A stretch of DNA of 10,908 nucleotides from CAVDWX01 sp963612735 (lineage in GTDB: Bacteria; Bacillota_I; Bacilli_A; RFN20; CAG-826), in assembly GCA_963612735.1 (NCBI GenBank), contig CAVDWX010000091.1, positions 1-10,908 of the forward strand. The letters run 5' to 3'. Made by a program: the position numbers and the translations under genes. This document shows positions 1 through 7,131 of the stretch, piece after piece. Below the pieces are notes generated by a model, which worked only from the letters and a program-made list of their open reading frames with translations, was not told the origin of the DNA and ran no database searches. Position 1 is the stretch's first letter; each line of letters opens with the position of its first letter.

Positions 1-4
1 TTAT

Positions 5-33
5 TATACAACCTATTTAATTTTTGATATACT
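5..33 (+). promoter_or_regulatory. spxA promoter (sigma-A type, extended -10)
   Basis: A -35-like TATACA (5-10, 4 of 6 matches to TTGACA) lies 17 bp upstream of TATACT (28-33). The -10 box carries the TGn extension (TG at 25-26). The expected start of transcription is near 40, giving a very short leader that contains the GAGGA ribosome binding site at 41-45, 7 nt before the spxA ATG at 53. Promoter calls are by eye. Confidence 0.6.
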
Positions 34-52
34 CATTTGTGAGGAAAAACAA

Positions 53-484
53 ATGATAAAAATATATACTTCACCTTCTTGTAGCTCATGTCGAAAAGTT
101 AAAAAATGGTTCGATGAGCAGAAGATTCCTTATGTTGAAAAAAATATTTTTGTCGCTACCTTACAAGTCGATGAATTAAAAGATATATTAGCTAAATCTG
201 AAAATGGGACTGATGATATCATCTCTCCACGTTCTAAAATTGTGAGAGAAAGTGGCGTGGATCTCAATTCGATGACGATCAATGAATTGATTGATTTCAT
301 TAAGAAAAATCCTTCCATTTTAAAACGTCCAATCATGGTTGATGATCGTAAAATTCAAGTCGGTTATAATCCCGATGAAATACGCGTATTTATTCCTCAC
401 GCTAGACGTGTTGCGGAATGGGCTTGTCGAACCGAAGAATGTCCAAAATATGATTCATGCGAACATATTTTAGATTCTAAATAA
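53..484 (+). CDS. spxA: Spx-family transcriptional regulator (ArsC-like fold)
   Basis: Redox-sensing global regulator of the Spx/ArsC family. In Bacilli, Spx binds the alpha subunit C-terminal domain of RNA polymerase and activates thiol-stress genes. The N-terminus carries the CxxC disulfide switch at Cys10-Cys13 in the context TSPSCSSCRK. Gly52, known to matter for the polymerase contact, is present in ENGTDD, and Arg92 is kept in the KRPI motif, followed by VGYNPDEIR as in typical Spx. At 143 residues it is about 12 longer than the Bacillus protein. The usual end (RKVRTFQ...) is replaced by a tail with Cys125, Cys130, Cys136 and His138, a possible metal or redox site. The start at ATG 53 is set by a GAGGA site and by exact alignment to the family start. 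Its 3' end overlaps the convergent CYTH gene by 15 bp. Identity is near certain; the role of the tail is unknown. Confidence 0.95.
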   Translation: MIKIYTSPSCSSCRKVKKWFDEQKIPYVEKNIFVATLQVDELKDILAKSENGTDDIISPRSKIVRESGVDLNSMTINELIDFIKKNPSILKRPIMVDDRKIQVGYNPDEIRVFIPHARRVAEWACRTEECPKYDSCEHILDSK

Positions 485-1081
485 ATCGTTATAATTTTCT
501 AAACCTATTTTAGTTATTATTGCTCTTTTACTTTTTGTCTCGGTGTTGGAATTATAGACAATATGATGTTTATTTAATATTTCATCAAATATAGTTTTAG
601 CGATATGTATACTTTTAGCTTCTATTTCTAATGTGTAATCTTCTTTATCACCATATTTACTATGGTCTAATACGACGATGTAATCAGGAAAATAATATTC
701 TTTTCTTCTCGTTTTAAGTTCAGCAATTATTTTTATTTTGTTTCTGGTAAAACGATGCAAGTAAGCACTTACTTCACCTTTTGATAAATAACCCGTTTTA
801 TTGATATGTTTTACTTCTAAAGGATTTAATAATTGACTAATTTCTTGAGATGCTTCTTTTAAAGGTATTTTTAAAGTCAATTGATAATCTCCTCCTTTAT
901 ATTTTCTGATTCTTAAAACCACATCATTTTTGGTTAATGAATATTTTTTATCATCGAAATAATAATTAGTCATATTCGAATATTTTGATAACGAAATAGT
1001 GGAATTGAATTTTCTTAACAACTTTTGATAATCTTTTTTACTGATGAGAGTTCTAAACTCGTTTTCAATTTCAATTGACAT
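470..1081 (-). CDS. yjbK: CYTH domain protein, YjbK-like (probable inorganic triphosphatase)
   Basis: A single-domain CYTH (triphosphate tunnel metalloenzyme) protein of 203 residues, close to the length of Bacillus YjbK. The family binds triphosphates in an eight-stranded tunnel and most bacterial members hydrolyse inorganic triphosphate or related substrates. Visible tunnel residues are the N-terminal acidic motif (Glu6, Glu8, then Arg10 where Lys is usual in ExExK), basic LRIRK (Arg57, Arg59), LTLK (Lys71), ELKTRR (Glu121 to Arg126), Asp139, the paired LEIEA (Glu152, Glu154) and C-terminal TKSKRA. The ATG at 1081 is preceded by GGAGCGAG as ribosome binding site. In B. subtilis yjbK lies in the same neighbourhood as spx (yjbD) and NAD kinase, so the association is conserved, but here it is on the opposite strand and divergent from NAD kinase. 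The substrate is not determinable from sequence, and the Lys-to-Arg change is conservative. Confidence 0.85.
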   Translation of the reverse strand: MSIEIENEFRTLISKKDYQKLLRKFNSTISLSKYSNMTNYYFDDKKYSLTKNDVVLRIRKYKGGDYQLTLKIPLKEASQEISQLLNPLEVKHINKTGYLSKGEVSAYLHRFTRNKIKIIAELKTRRKEYYFPDYIVVLDHSKYGDKEDYTLEIEAKSIHIAKTIFDEILNKHHIVYNSNTETKSKRAIITKIGLENYNDLFRI

Positions 1082-1110
1082 TATTCTCGCTCCGTTAAAT
1101 ATGATACAAT
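1075..1110. promoter_or_regulatory. Divergent promoter region between yjbK and nadK with overlapping -10 elements
   Basis: On the plus strand TGATACAAT (1102-1110) is an extended -10 box (TACAAT with TG at 1102-1103) for nadK. TTGACA occurs at 1075-1080, but its 24-bp spacing to this box is too long; it would fit better with TATGAT at 1100-1105 (19 bp). On the minus strand the same bases read TATCAT (1105 to 1100), placed to start the CYTH transcript before its GGAGCGAG site. The two -10 elements therefore share bases. The minus-strand promoter has no good -35 and is the weaker call. Confidence 0.4.
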
Positions 1111-1135
1111 ATTATTTGCTGAGCAGGCGAAAAAA

Positions 1136-1918
1136 ATGAATATTGGAATATTTGTAAATTCTTATAATGAACATCTCGATATTATCGAACTAATTAAACA
1201 AGAAGCCACTAAGAAAGGCTTTATCATCAATAATGAAGATCCTGAAATAGTCTTTTTTGTGGGAGGAGATGGGACATTCTTACGAGCGGTACAACATTAT
1301 ATTGATAATATTTCTAACATTGAATTTATTGGAATAAATGCTGGTACACTCGGCTTTTTCTATGATTTTGATATAAATCAAATTGCCACGATTATGGATT
1401 TAATTGAAAAACATGCTTACAAGCTCATTTCCTATCCTTTGCTTGAAGGAAATATACATTATTTAAATGAAGAACAAAGAATTTTTGCAGTCAACGAGAT
1501 TAGAATTGAAAATCCTTTCCACACCTTAGTAAGCGATGTCATTATAAACGATGAATTTTTAGAAACATTCCGCGGGAACGGATTAATAATTTCTTCTCCA
1601 CTTGGCTCTTCAGCATATAATAAATCTTTAGGTGGAAGTGTAATTTCTCCAGAACTAGAAGTTTTAGAATTAACTGAGATTGCCTCCATTCAAAATAGTG
1701 TGTATCATTCTTTAGGTTCTTCTTTAATATTAAGTGGAGATTCTTCCGTTTTACTAAAAGGACCCTTCAAACATGTCGTTGTTGGATATGATCATCTCAC
1801 TTCTTCTAATCAAGAAATACAAGAGATCTGGTTATCGACCTCTTCTAAAAGAATTAATCTCATCTATCCAAACGACCAATCGTTTATTAAAAGATTAAAT
1901 AAAAGTTTTATTAGGTAA
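1136..1918 (+). CDS. nadK: NAD kinase (ATP-NAD kinase)
   Basis: Phosphorylates NAD to NADP using ATP, the only de novo source of NADP in bacteria; cytoplasmic. The hallmark GGDGT motif is at residues 43-47 (VFFVGGDGTFLRAV). The Asn-Glu pair of the NAD site is at 120-121 (VNEIRI), and the conserved glycine-rich loop reads SPLGSSAYNKSLGG near 154-167, where most relatives have TPTGSTAY. The length of 260 residues fits the short Firmicutes form without an N-terminal extension. The start at ATG 1136 matches the family start (MNIGIFVN); an AGG-containing site sits at 1125-1127. It is the first gene of a probable two-gene unit with the EIIB-like gene 5 nt downstream. The function call is very secure. 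Confidence 0.95.
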   Translation: MNIGIFVNSYNEHLDIIELIKQEATKKGFIINNEDPEIVFFVGGDGTFLRAVQHYIDNISNIEFIGINAGTLGFFYDFDINQIATIMDLIEKHAYKLISYPLLEGNIHYLNEEQRIFAVNEIRIENPFHTLVSDVIINDEFLETFRGNGLIISSPLGSSAYNKSLGGSVISPELEVLELTEIASIQNSVYHSLGSSLILSGDSSVLLKGPFKHVVVGYDHLTSSNQEIQEIWLSTSSKRINLIYPNDQSFIKRLNKSFIR

Positions 1919-1923
1919 TTATT

Positions 1924-2310
1924 ATGTTTTATGAATTTAAAATTGATTTAAATGCTTTCTTAAAAAATTATGGTTTTTATTTAGCACTTGGCATTGTTTT
2001 AATCATTGTTTTTGTCATTGCCGCTATTTTAATCTTTAATAAAGTTAATAAAAGAAAAACTCATAAACAAGTTTCTACTTCATATGCCCCTTGGATTGAA
2101 GCTCTTGGAGGCAAAAATAATATCATTACCGCGAACGGGAATCGTTCACGCCTTGTCATTTCTTTAAAAGAGATTAGTAAAATTAATCGCGAATCGCTTG
2201 ATAAGCTTGGTGTAAGAAGCATTATTACAATGAATAATAAAGTTACTTTAGTTATCGATTATGATGCTTCTTTAATCGCTAACGAAATCAATCAAAATCT
2301 ACTCTATTAA
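1924..2310 (+). CDS. Membrane-anchored orphan EIIB-like protein lacking the phospho-cysteine
   Basis: A 128-residue protein with one predicted transmembrane segment (about residues 17-38, mostly I, V, L, F and A) followed by a basic stretch (NKVNKRKTHK), which suggests the rest is cytoplasmic. Residues 55-128 resemble the IIB domain of glucose-type phosphotransferase permeases: WIEALGGKNNI aligns to the LGG.xNI start, SRLVISLKE to the TRLRVxLKD strand, and KINRESLDKLGVRSII to the helix and turn that follow. In active IIB domains the phosphorylated Cys lies just before TRLR. Here the aligned segment is NGNRSRL, with no Cys anywhere in the protein. It cannot therefore carry phosphate in the usual way. 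It sits 5 nt after nadK, with only a weak TAGGT ribosome binding site, so translation is probably coupled. I infer a regulatory or structural role; the real function is unknown. Confidence 0.7.
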   Translation: MFYEFKIDLNAFLKNYGFYLALGIVLIIVFVIAAILIFNKVNKRKTHKQVSTSYAPWIEALGGKNNIITANGNRSRLVISLKEISKINRESLDKLGVRSIITMNNKVTLVIDYDASLIANEINQNLLY

Positions 2311-2341
2311 TAACTAAAACTATTTAAAAGTTGATTATTTT

Positions 2342-2902
2342 TTATATATTTATGACTTTTTGTAAGTCTATTTTTATTTCTTCTAACGGGAAACCGATGA
2401 CGTTATTTAAACTTCCATTCACTTTATTTATCAAATGAGAATATTCATTATCCTGAACGCCGTATGCACCTGCTTTATCTAATGGGCGGAAGGTATCAAC
2501 GTATTTAATGATGTCTTCATTACTAACTTTATTAAATAAAACAAAAGAATGAACATGATTTTGTATTACTTTTTCTTTATACATTATGACGTAGCTTGTT
2601 ATTACTTCATGCTCTCTTCCATTTAATTTAAATAGAATTTGATATGCGTCTTCTATATCCACTGGTTTACCAATAATTTGATTATCTAACACCACGATTG
2701 TATCCGCTCCGATAACGATATCATTAGGATATTCATCGTGTATTTTTTTAGCTTTTCGATAAGCTATTTCTATATTTGCTTCTAATGGAGATAAATGTAA
2801 AGATGTCGATTCATCGATATGAGAATCCATATAGATAAAATCAGATGTTATTTGTTTCATCAGTTCAATTCGTCGAGGCGAATGAGTCGCTAAAATGATC
2901 AT
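2342..2902 (-). CDS. maf: Maf family nucleoside triphosphate pyrophosphatase
   Basis: House-cleaning enzyme that hydrolyses non-canonical or modified nucleoside triphosphates to the monophosphate and pyrophosphate; in Bacillus Maf is also linked to septum formation. The 186-residue length is normal. The N-terminal substrate loop reads ATHSPRR (residues 5-11, usual form AS.SPRR), the catalytic acid is Asp67 in IGADTIV, and GKP follows at 79-81. The DKAGAYGVQD segment (142-151) resembles the dTTP/UTP-preferring YhdE/Maf group, and NNVIGFPLE (167-174) is the usual C-terminal motif. The start codon at 2902 lies 2 nt beyond the RNase J stop, and upstream there is only a weak GAAGAA, so translation is likely coupled to RNase J. 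Substrate preference is inferred from the motif only. Confidence 0.93.
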   Translation of the reverse strand: MIILATHSPRRIELMKQITSDFIYMDSHIDESTSLHLSPLEANIEIAYRKAKKIHDEYPNDIVIGADTIVVLDNQIIGKPVDIEDAYQILFKLNGREHEVITSYVIMYKEKVIQNHVHSFVLFNKVSNEDIIKYVDTFRPLDKAGAYGVQDNEYSHLINKVNGSLNNVIGFPLEEIKIDLQKVINI

Positions 2903-2904
2903 AT

Positions 2905-4575
2905 TTATTCTTCGGACATGATAAGAGGAATGATGACTGGCTTTCTTCTCGTCTTTTCAAAGAAATATTCACCCACGACATCTTTAACTGCCATTTTTAA
3001 ATCGTTGAAATTGGTTTTCTTTTCTAAAAGATTTGTTAAAGCAATATTAATGAGATTTTTACATTCTAAAATCATCTTATCAACATTTTGGAAAATGATA
3101 CCTTTACAAAATATTTCTGGACCATTGATGATTTTATTTTCAACAGTATCAATAGAAAGAGCAATGACCATCATCCCATCCATATGGAGAGCTTTTCTTT
3201 CGTTGATGATTTGAGGAGCCATGCCGTTTATGTCTTTGCCATCGATATATATTTCTCCACATTCAAGTGGATAATCTCTTCTTATTTGATGTTTAGATAA
3301 AACTAATGTATCGCCATTATCGAGTAAGAAAACATGATTAGGAGCCACTCCAACAGTGGTAGCTAATTCGCCGTGTAATCTTAACATTCGATATTCGCCG
3401 TGTACTGGCATGAAATATTTTGGCTTCATCAATTTAAGCATTAATCGTAATTCTTGTTTAGCGGGGTGGCCAGATGAATGAATATCGCTGAGAATGGAAT
3501 TAGTAATAACTTCCGCGCCTAATCTCGTTAATAAATTAACTATTTTATCAATCATAATTCCGTTTCCAGGAATAGCACTGCTTGAAAACACTACTGTGTC
3601 TCCTGGAACGATACTGACATCTTTATGGCCTCCATTTGCAATTCGAGACAAGGCCGCCATCGGTTCACCTTGCGAGCCTGTACAAATAATGACTAAATCT
3701 TCGTTTTTATATTTTTTGATATCTTCGGTTGGAATTATTGTATCATCCGGAATTTTTATATAGCCAAAGGCTCTTGATATTTCTACTGATTTTTCCATGC
3801 TTCTTCCAATGATAGCAATTTTACGGTTATGTCCTGACGCCACCTCGCAAATTTGTTGAATTCTAGAAATATTTGAAGAGAAGGTTGAAACGATTAATCT
3901 TCCATGAGTGACATCAAAGATTTCGTTGATGGAATCTAAGACGTTTTTTTCGCTTGGTGTATAACCTTCGTTTTCAGCATTCGTTGAATCGGAAAGAAGT
4001 AAGTCGACGCCTTCTTCACCTAATCGGGCAATTTTAGCGAGCTCGATATCTTTTCCAATTGGAGTTAAATCGATTTTAAAGTCACCAGTAGTGACAATTC
4101 TTCCTTCACTAGTATCGACACATATTCCAAATGAATCAGGAATAGAGTGAGTCACTCTAAAGAAAGTAACTTTAAAAGAATTAATATTAACGACAGTGTC
4201 TGAATCATATTCGACAATCTTAACTTTTTCATTAATTCGAAAATCTTCTAATTTGTGTTTGATAAGTGCAGCGGCTAATCTGGGGGCATATATCACTGGA
4301 ACATTGATTTGCTTAATTAAAAAGGGAATGCCACCGATATGATCTTCGTGACCGTGCGTGATAAAAAGAGCTTTTACTTTATTTCGATTGTTTTTTAAAT
4401 GCGTAAAATCAGGTAAGACATAATCGACACCAGGTAGTTCTAAGCCAGGAAATAAGACACCGCAATCTATAATAATTATTTGTTCGTCATTTTCTAAACA
4501 ATACATGTTTTTGCCAACTTCTCCTAAGCCTCCTAGAGCATAGATAGAAACAGGCGATAAAAGGTTTTTCTCCAT
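2905..4575 (-). CDS. rnj: Ribonuclease J
   Basis: Metallo-beta-lactamase/beta-CASP nuclease with 5'-3' exonuclease and endonuclease activity, central to mRNA decay and rRNA processing in Bacillota. The zinc-binding motif HGHEDH is at residues 74-79, at the same numbering as Bacillus RNase J1, with further ligands His143 (VTHSIPDS) and Asp165 (TTGDFKID). The beta-CASP part shows LLSDSTNAENEGYTPSE and, later, HSSGHPAKQEL and MPVHGEYRML. At 556 residues it is full length including the C-terminal domain. The start at 4575 is supported by AAGGAG (4584-4589) 8 nt upstream. It heads a two-gene unit with maf. Whether it corresponds to J1 or J2 cannot be decided from one copy. The adjacent plus-strand gene at 4689 diverges from it. 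Confidence 0.96.
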   Translation of the reverse strand: MEKNLLSPVSIYALGGLGEVGKNMYCLENDEQIIIIDCGVLFPGLELPGVDYVLPDFTHLKNNRNKVKALFITHGHEDHIGGIPFLIKQINVPVIYAPRLAAALIKHKLEDFRINEKVKIVEYDSDTVVNINSFKVTFFRVTHSIPDSFGICVDTSEGRIVTTGDFKIDLTPIGKDIELAKIARLGEEGVDLLLSDSTNAENEGYTPSEKNVLDSINEIFDVTHGRLIVSTFSSNISRIQQICEVASGHNRKIAIIGRSMEKSVEISRAFGYIKIPDDTIIPTEDIKKYKNEDLVIICTGSQGEPMAALSRIANGGHKDVSIVPGDTVVFSSSAIPGNGIMIDKIVNLLTRLGAEVITNSILSDIHSSGHPAKQELRLMLKLMKPKYFMPVHGEYRMLRLHGELATTVGVAPNHVFLLDNGDTLVLSKHQIRRDYPLECGEIYIDGKDINGMAPQIINERKALHMDGMMVIALSIDTVENKIINGPEIFCKGIIFQNVDKMILECKNLINIALTNLLEKKTNFNDLKMAVKDVVGEYFFEKTRRKPVIIPLIMSEE

Positions 4576-4618
4576 AATAATTTCTCCTTGAGCATTATAT
4601 GTCTTCTTGGATGCAAAT

Positions 4619-4627
4619 ATTATAGCA
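4619..4627 (-). promoter_or_regulatory. rnj-maf promoter, extended -10
   Basis: Reading the minus strand, TGCTATAAT (4627 to 4619) is a perfect TGnTATAAT extended -10, so a strong -35 is not required, and none is seen. The predicted leader is about 36 nt and holds the AAGGAG site. A second TATAAT at 4599-4594 (minus) could act as an alternative start closer to the gene. Confidence 0.5.
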
Positions 4628-4654
4628 CTTTAACAAAGTTATATTACTTTTGTT

Positions 4655-4682
4655 TTAATATTTTTACGGTTTTATTTATAAT
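4655..4682 (+). promoter_or_regulatory. Promoter of the 4689 gene, apparently leaderless
   Basis: A consensus TATAAT (4677-4682) ends 6 nt before the ATG at 4689, with a weak -35-like TTAATA (4655-4660) at 16 bp spacing. Transcription would begin at or next to the A of the start codon. No Shine-Dalgarno sequence is present in the preceding 30 nt. Confidence 0.55.
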
Positions 4683-4688
4683 ATTTGC

Positions 4689-5108
4689 ATGGAAAAGAAA
4701 AACATCTCTCTTGAAGAAGCTAATCTACTCATTAAAACTGGATTTGGTTATATTCAATTTGAAAAGAAAGAAAAATTTAGCCCTGCTTTAATTGGAGCGA
4801 CTGCGAAAGGGTTAAATATTTATAATGATAATCTTCCTGATGGAGTCGATAATGTTGGACTTGCATATAACATAAAAATGAAAATTCCTTATGAGCAAAT
4901 AGTGTTAATTACTATCGATAAATTAAAAAAGAATAGGGAATTGAAGACTTTTATGCGTTTAAACATCATCTGTAAGGATGTTAGCAGGTCACAATTCTTC
5001 TACTTTAAAAAAAGTGAAAAGAAGTTTATCAAAGGTGTATTAAAAGTTATTAAAAGTAAACATGTCAAAATAAAATCTCGTAAAGTAGATGTTTCGTATA
5101 ATTATTAG
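4689..5108 (+). CDS. Unrecognised small protein, possible PH/GRAM-like domain
   Basis: A 139-residue basic, soluble-looking protein with no signal peptide or transmembrane segment; I do not recognise a named family. The pattern of strands (GYIQFEKKEKF, AKGLNIYND, IPYEQIVLITIDK, FMRLNIICKD, SQFFYFKKS) ending in a helix (KKFIKGVLKVIKS) resembles a bacterial PH-like or GRAM barrel, in which a phrase like IPYEQIV introduces a central strand. That is a fold impression, not an identification. The start at ATG 4689 is chosen because it opens the conserved-looking N-terminus and lies 6 nt after a TATAAT box, with no ribosome binding site. The codon pattern matches the neighbours. It stands alone between divergent rnj and convergent htpG, with a terminator hairpin just after its TAG stop. 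Function unknown. Confidence 0.75.
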   Translation: MEKKNISLEEANLLIKTGFGYIQFEKKEKFSPALIGATAKGLNIYNDNLPDGVDNVGLAYNIKMKIPYEQIVLITIDKLKKNRELKTFMRLNIICKDVSRSQFFYFKKSEKKFIKGVLKVIKSKHVKIKSRKVDVSYNY

Positions 5109-5110
5109 AT

Positions 5111-5154
5111 AAAAGAAAAAACCAAGCCTTGAATGATTGACTTGATTTTCTTTT
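5111..5154. terminator. Bidirectional intrinsic terminator between the 4689 gene and htpG
   Basis: The arms AAAAGAAAAAACCAAG (5111-5126) and CTTGATTTTCTTTT (5141-5154) are near-perfect inverse complements around a 14-nt loop. The A-run on one side and the T-run on the other give a U-tail in both directions, as expected between two convergent genes whose stops are at 5108 and 5158. Confidence 0.6.
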
Positions 5155-5157
5155 AAG

Positions 5158-7080
5158 CTATTTAGATAAAGCCTTAATCATTAGTTCATTAAGCTTTTTA
5201 ATAAAGGAAGCTTTATCTTTAATTTCAAATCCTTCTAGCATGATTGCTTCATCATAGAGTATCGAAGCATAATTTTTCACTTCTTCATCATTACCTTCTA
5301 ATTTACTTAAGGCTATAAAGATATCATGATGAGGATTAATCTCTAAGATTTTATCCGCTTTGATATTTTCTCCATTATTGCTTGGATCTTCATTCATGAC
5401 GTTTTCCATATTGAGCGATAATCCCTCTTTAGTGGATATACATACCGGCGAATCAACGAGCTTAGTCGATAGAACAACATCGCTTACTTCATCTTTTAAA
5501 GCATCTTTAACAACATCTAATAAGCGTTTATGCTCTGCGGATAAAGTATCAATTTCTTCTTTTAATTTATCATCGACTGTATTAGCGCTTTCTTCAGAGA
5601 TTGATTTAAATTCAACTTTATCGTATTCCCTCATCATCATGATGCAGAATTCATCGATTCGTGAATCGAACAATAAGACATCAATGCCGTCCTTTTTATA
5701 TTTTTCTAGTGTTGGAAGCATCTTGATGGATTCAAGAGTTCTCCCACTGGCGTAATAGATGTATTTTTGGTCTTTCTTCATGTTCTTCTTATAATCGCTT
5801 AAAGATATTAATTTATCTTCATTAAGTGAATGGAAGACTAATAAATCTTGTAATAAATCTTTCTTAAATCCATAAGTGGAATAGATACCGTATTTTAAAT
5901 GATCGCCGTATATCTTAAAGAATTCGAGATATTTATCATAATCTTCTTTTTTAATATCTTTTAATTTAGCAATAATTTTATTTTCGATGTTATCTGACAT
6001 CTTAGTTAATAATGGTGAAGATTGAAGCATTTCTCGAGATATGTTAAGTGGGAAGTCATTAGAATCGACTAGACCTTTGACGAATTTAAGATAATCAGGA
6101 ATGAGTTCTTTACATTTCTCTTTGATGAATATTCCTTTAGCGTATAAATCTAAGCCCTTTTCATAATTTTCACTATACAAATTATATGGTGCGTGAGCGG
6201 GGATAAATAACAACGCATTATATGAGATTAATCCATCAACAGAGACAAATAATGAAGTAAATGGTTTTTCATAGTCATTAAATTTACTTTGATAAAATTC
6301 ATTTAATTCATCATCGGTTACATCTGACTTATTTTTCTTCCATAATGGAATCATCGAATTAAGAGTTTTAATTTCTTTAACATCTTCATATTGTCCTTCA
6401 ATGGGTTTACCTTCTTCATCGACTTTTTGTTTAGAAGTGGTTACTTCCATTTTGATAGGATAACGGATGTAATCAGAATATTTTTTGATGAGTCTTTCAA
6501 TCGTGCTGCTTTCAAGATATTCATCATAATTTTCTTCATCTTTATTTTTCTTTAAATAGATGCGTACACTTGTTCCGTGGTCTTTAATTTCGCTATTTTC
6601 TTCAATAGAATATTCTTTAACCCCATCGCTAGAAAATAAATAACCAGGATGATCGAAGTGTTTAGTTCTAACTTCGATTGATTTAGCGACCATAAAGGCA
6701 CTATAGAAGCCAACACCGAATTGACCGATGATATTGATTTCTTCACCTTTTTTACTTTTCTTAAGTTTTTCTAAGAATTCTTTAGACCCGCTTTTAGCAA
6801 TTGTGCCAAGATTCTTTTCTAAGTCAGTTTTAGACATACCGATACCGTTATCTAATATTTCGATATATCTTTTCTTCTTATCGATAGTTATAAATATTTC
6901 ACCTTCACTAGTGGGGTATTTACCTGCACTAGAAATAGATAAGTATTTATATTTATCAATAGCGTCGCTCGCATTAGAGATGATTTCTCTTAAAAATATC
7001 TCTTTATTGGAATAAATCGAGTTGATCATGAGTGAGAGTAATTCTTTGCTCTCGGTTTGGAATTGTTTAATTTCTTTCAT
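5158..7080 (-). CDS. htpG: HtpG, Hsp90-family molecular chaperone
   Basis: ATP-dependent cytosolic chaperone of 640 residues, a normal length for bacterial Hsp90. The N-terminal GHKL ATPase domain shows all motifs: Glu32 and Asn36 in FLREIISNASDA, the nucleotide-binding DNGIGM (77-82) and the lid glycines GQFGVGFYSAF (119-129). The middle domain has the usual RYPIKME and PLNISREMLQ segments (the latter includes the catalytic-loop Arg), and the C-terminal dimerisation region ends with MIKALSK without the eukaryotic MEEVD tail. The start at 7080 matches the family start (MKEIKQFQTESKELL) and has TGGAGG 8 nt upstream. Transcription comes from a TTTACA/TATAAT promoter overlapped by a CIRCE element, so repression by HrcA and heat induction are expected. 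The gene ends in TAG. Confidence 0.97.
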   Translation of the reverse strand: MKEIKQFQTESKELLSLMINSIYSNKEIFLREIISNASDAIDKYKYLSISSAGKYPTSEGEIFITIDKKKRYIEILDNGIGMSKTDLEKNLGTIAKSGSKEFLEKLKKSKKGEEINIIGQFGVGFYSAFMVAKSIEVRTKHFDHPGYLFSSDGVKEYSIEENSEIKDHGTSVRIYLKKNKDEENYDEYLESSTIERLIKKYSDYIRYPIKMEVTTSKQKVDEEGKPIEGQYEDVKEIKTLNSMIPLWKKNKSDVTDDELNEFYQSKFNDYEKPFTSLFVSVDGLISYNALLFIPAHAPYNLYSENYEKGLDLYAKGIFIKEKCKELIPDYLKFVKGLVDSNDFPLNISREMLQSSPLLTKMSDNIENKIIAKLKDIKKEDYDKYLEFFKIYGDHLKYGIYSTYGFKKDLLQDLLVFHSLNEDKLISLSDYKKNMKKDQKYIYYASGRTLESIKMLPTLEKYKKDGIDVLLFDSRIDEFCIMMMREYDKVEFKSISEESANTVDDKLKEEIDTLSAEHKRLLDVVKDALKDEVSDVVLSTKLVDSPVCISTKEGLSLNMENVMNEDPSNNGENIKADKILEINPHHDIFIALSKLEGNDEEVKNYASILYDEAIMLEGFEIKDKASFIKKLNELMIKALSK

Positions 7081-7103
7081 ATATTTTTCCTCCAGTAATA
7101 AAT

Positions 7104-7131
7104 ATTATAATATCATTTTTAGCAGTGTAAA
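7104..7131 (-). promoter_or_regulatory. htpG promoter
   Basis: On the minus strand, TTTACA (7131 to 7126) and TATAAT (7109 to 7104) are separated by 16 bp. The expected transcript starts near 7097, giving a leader of about 16 nt that contains the TGGAGG site (7094 to 7089). Confidence 0.7.

Larger units (their letters stand above)
4611..4690. repeat. 14-bp perfect inverted repeat spanning two divergent promoter cores
   Basis: ATGCAAATATTATA at 4611-4624 is the exact reverse complement of TATAATATTTGCAT at 4677-4690, with 52 bp between the arms. Each arm contains a TATAAT -10 box plus the initiation region of one of the two divergent genes (rnj on the minus strand, the 4689 gene on the plus strand). 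The last bases of the plus-strand arm are the first two bases of the ATG at 4689. Confidence 0.75.

Noticed and set aside
470..484. 15-bp overlap of spxA and the CYTH gene as a possible misassembly or truncation
   Set aside because: Both proteins end naturally and in frame; convergent tail overlaps are common in compact genomes.
2311..2341. Possible terminator between the EIIB-like gene and maf
   Set aside because: Only a 4-bp AACT/AGTT stem (2318-2332) ahead of a T-rich stretch; too weak to call.
4622..4645. TAGCACTT near the rnj promoter resembling a CIRCE half site
   Set aside because: Nothing like GAGTGCTAA occurs 9 nt downstream; a single half match in AT-rich DNA is expected by chance.
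4588..4791. Open frames in the rnj/4689 intergenic region and on the opposite strand of rnj, htpG, sdaA and the transposase
   Set aside because: They are low-complexity hydrophobic or antisense shadows of well-supported genes, with no ribosome binding sites or family resemblance.
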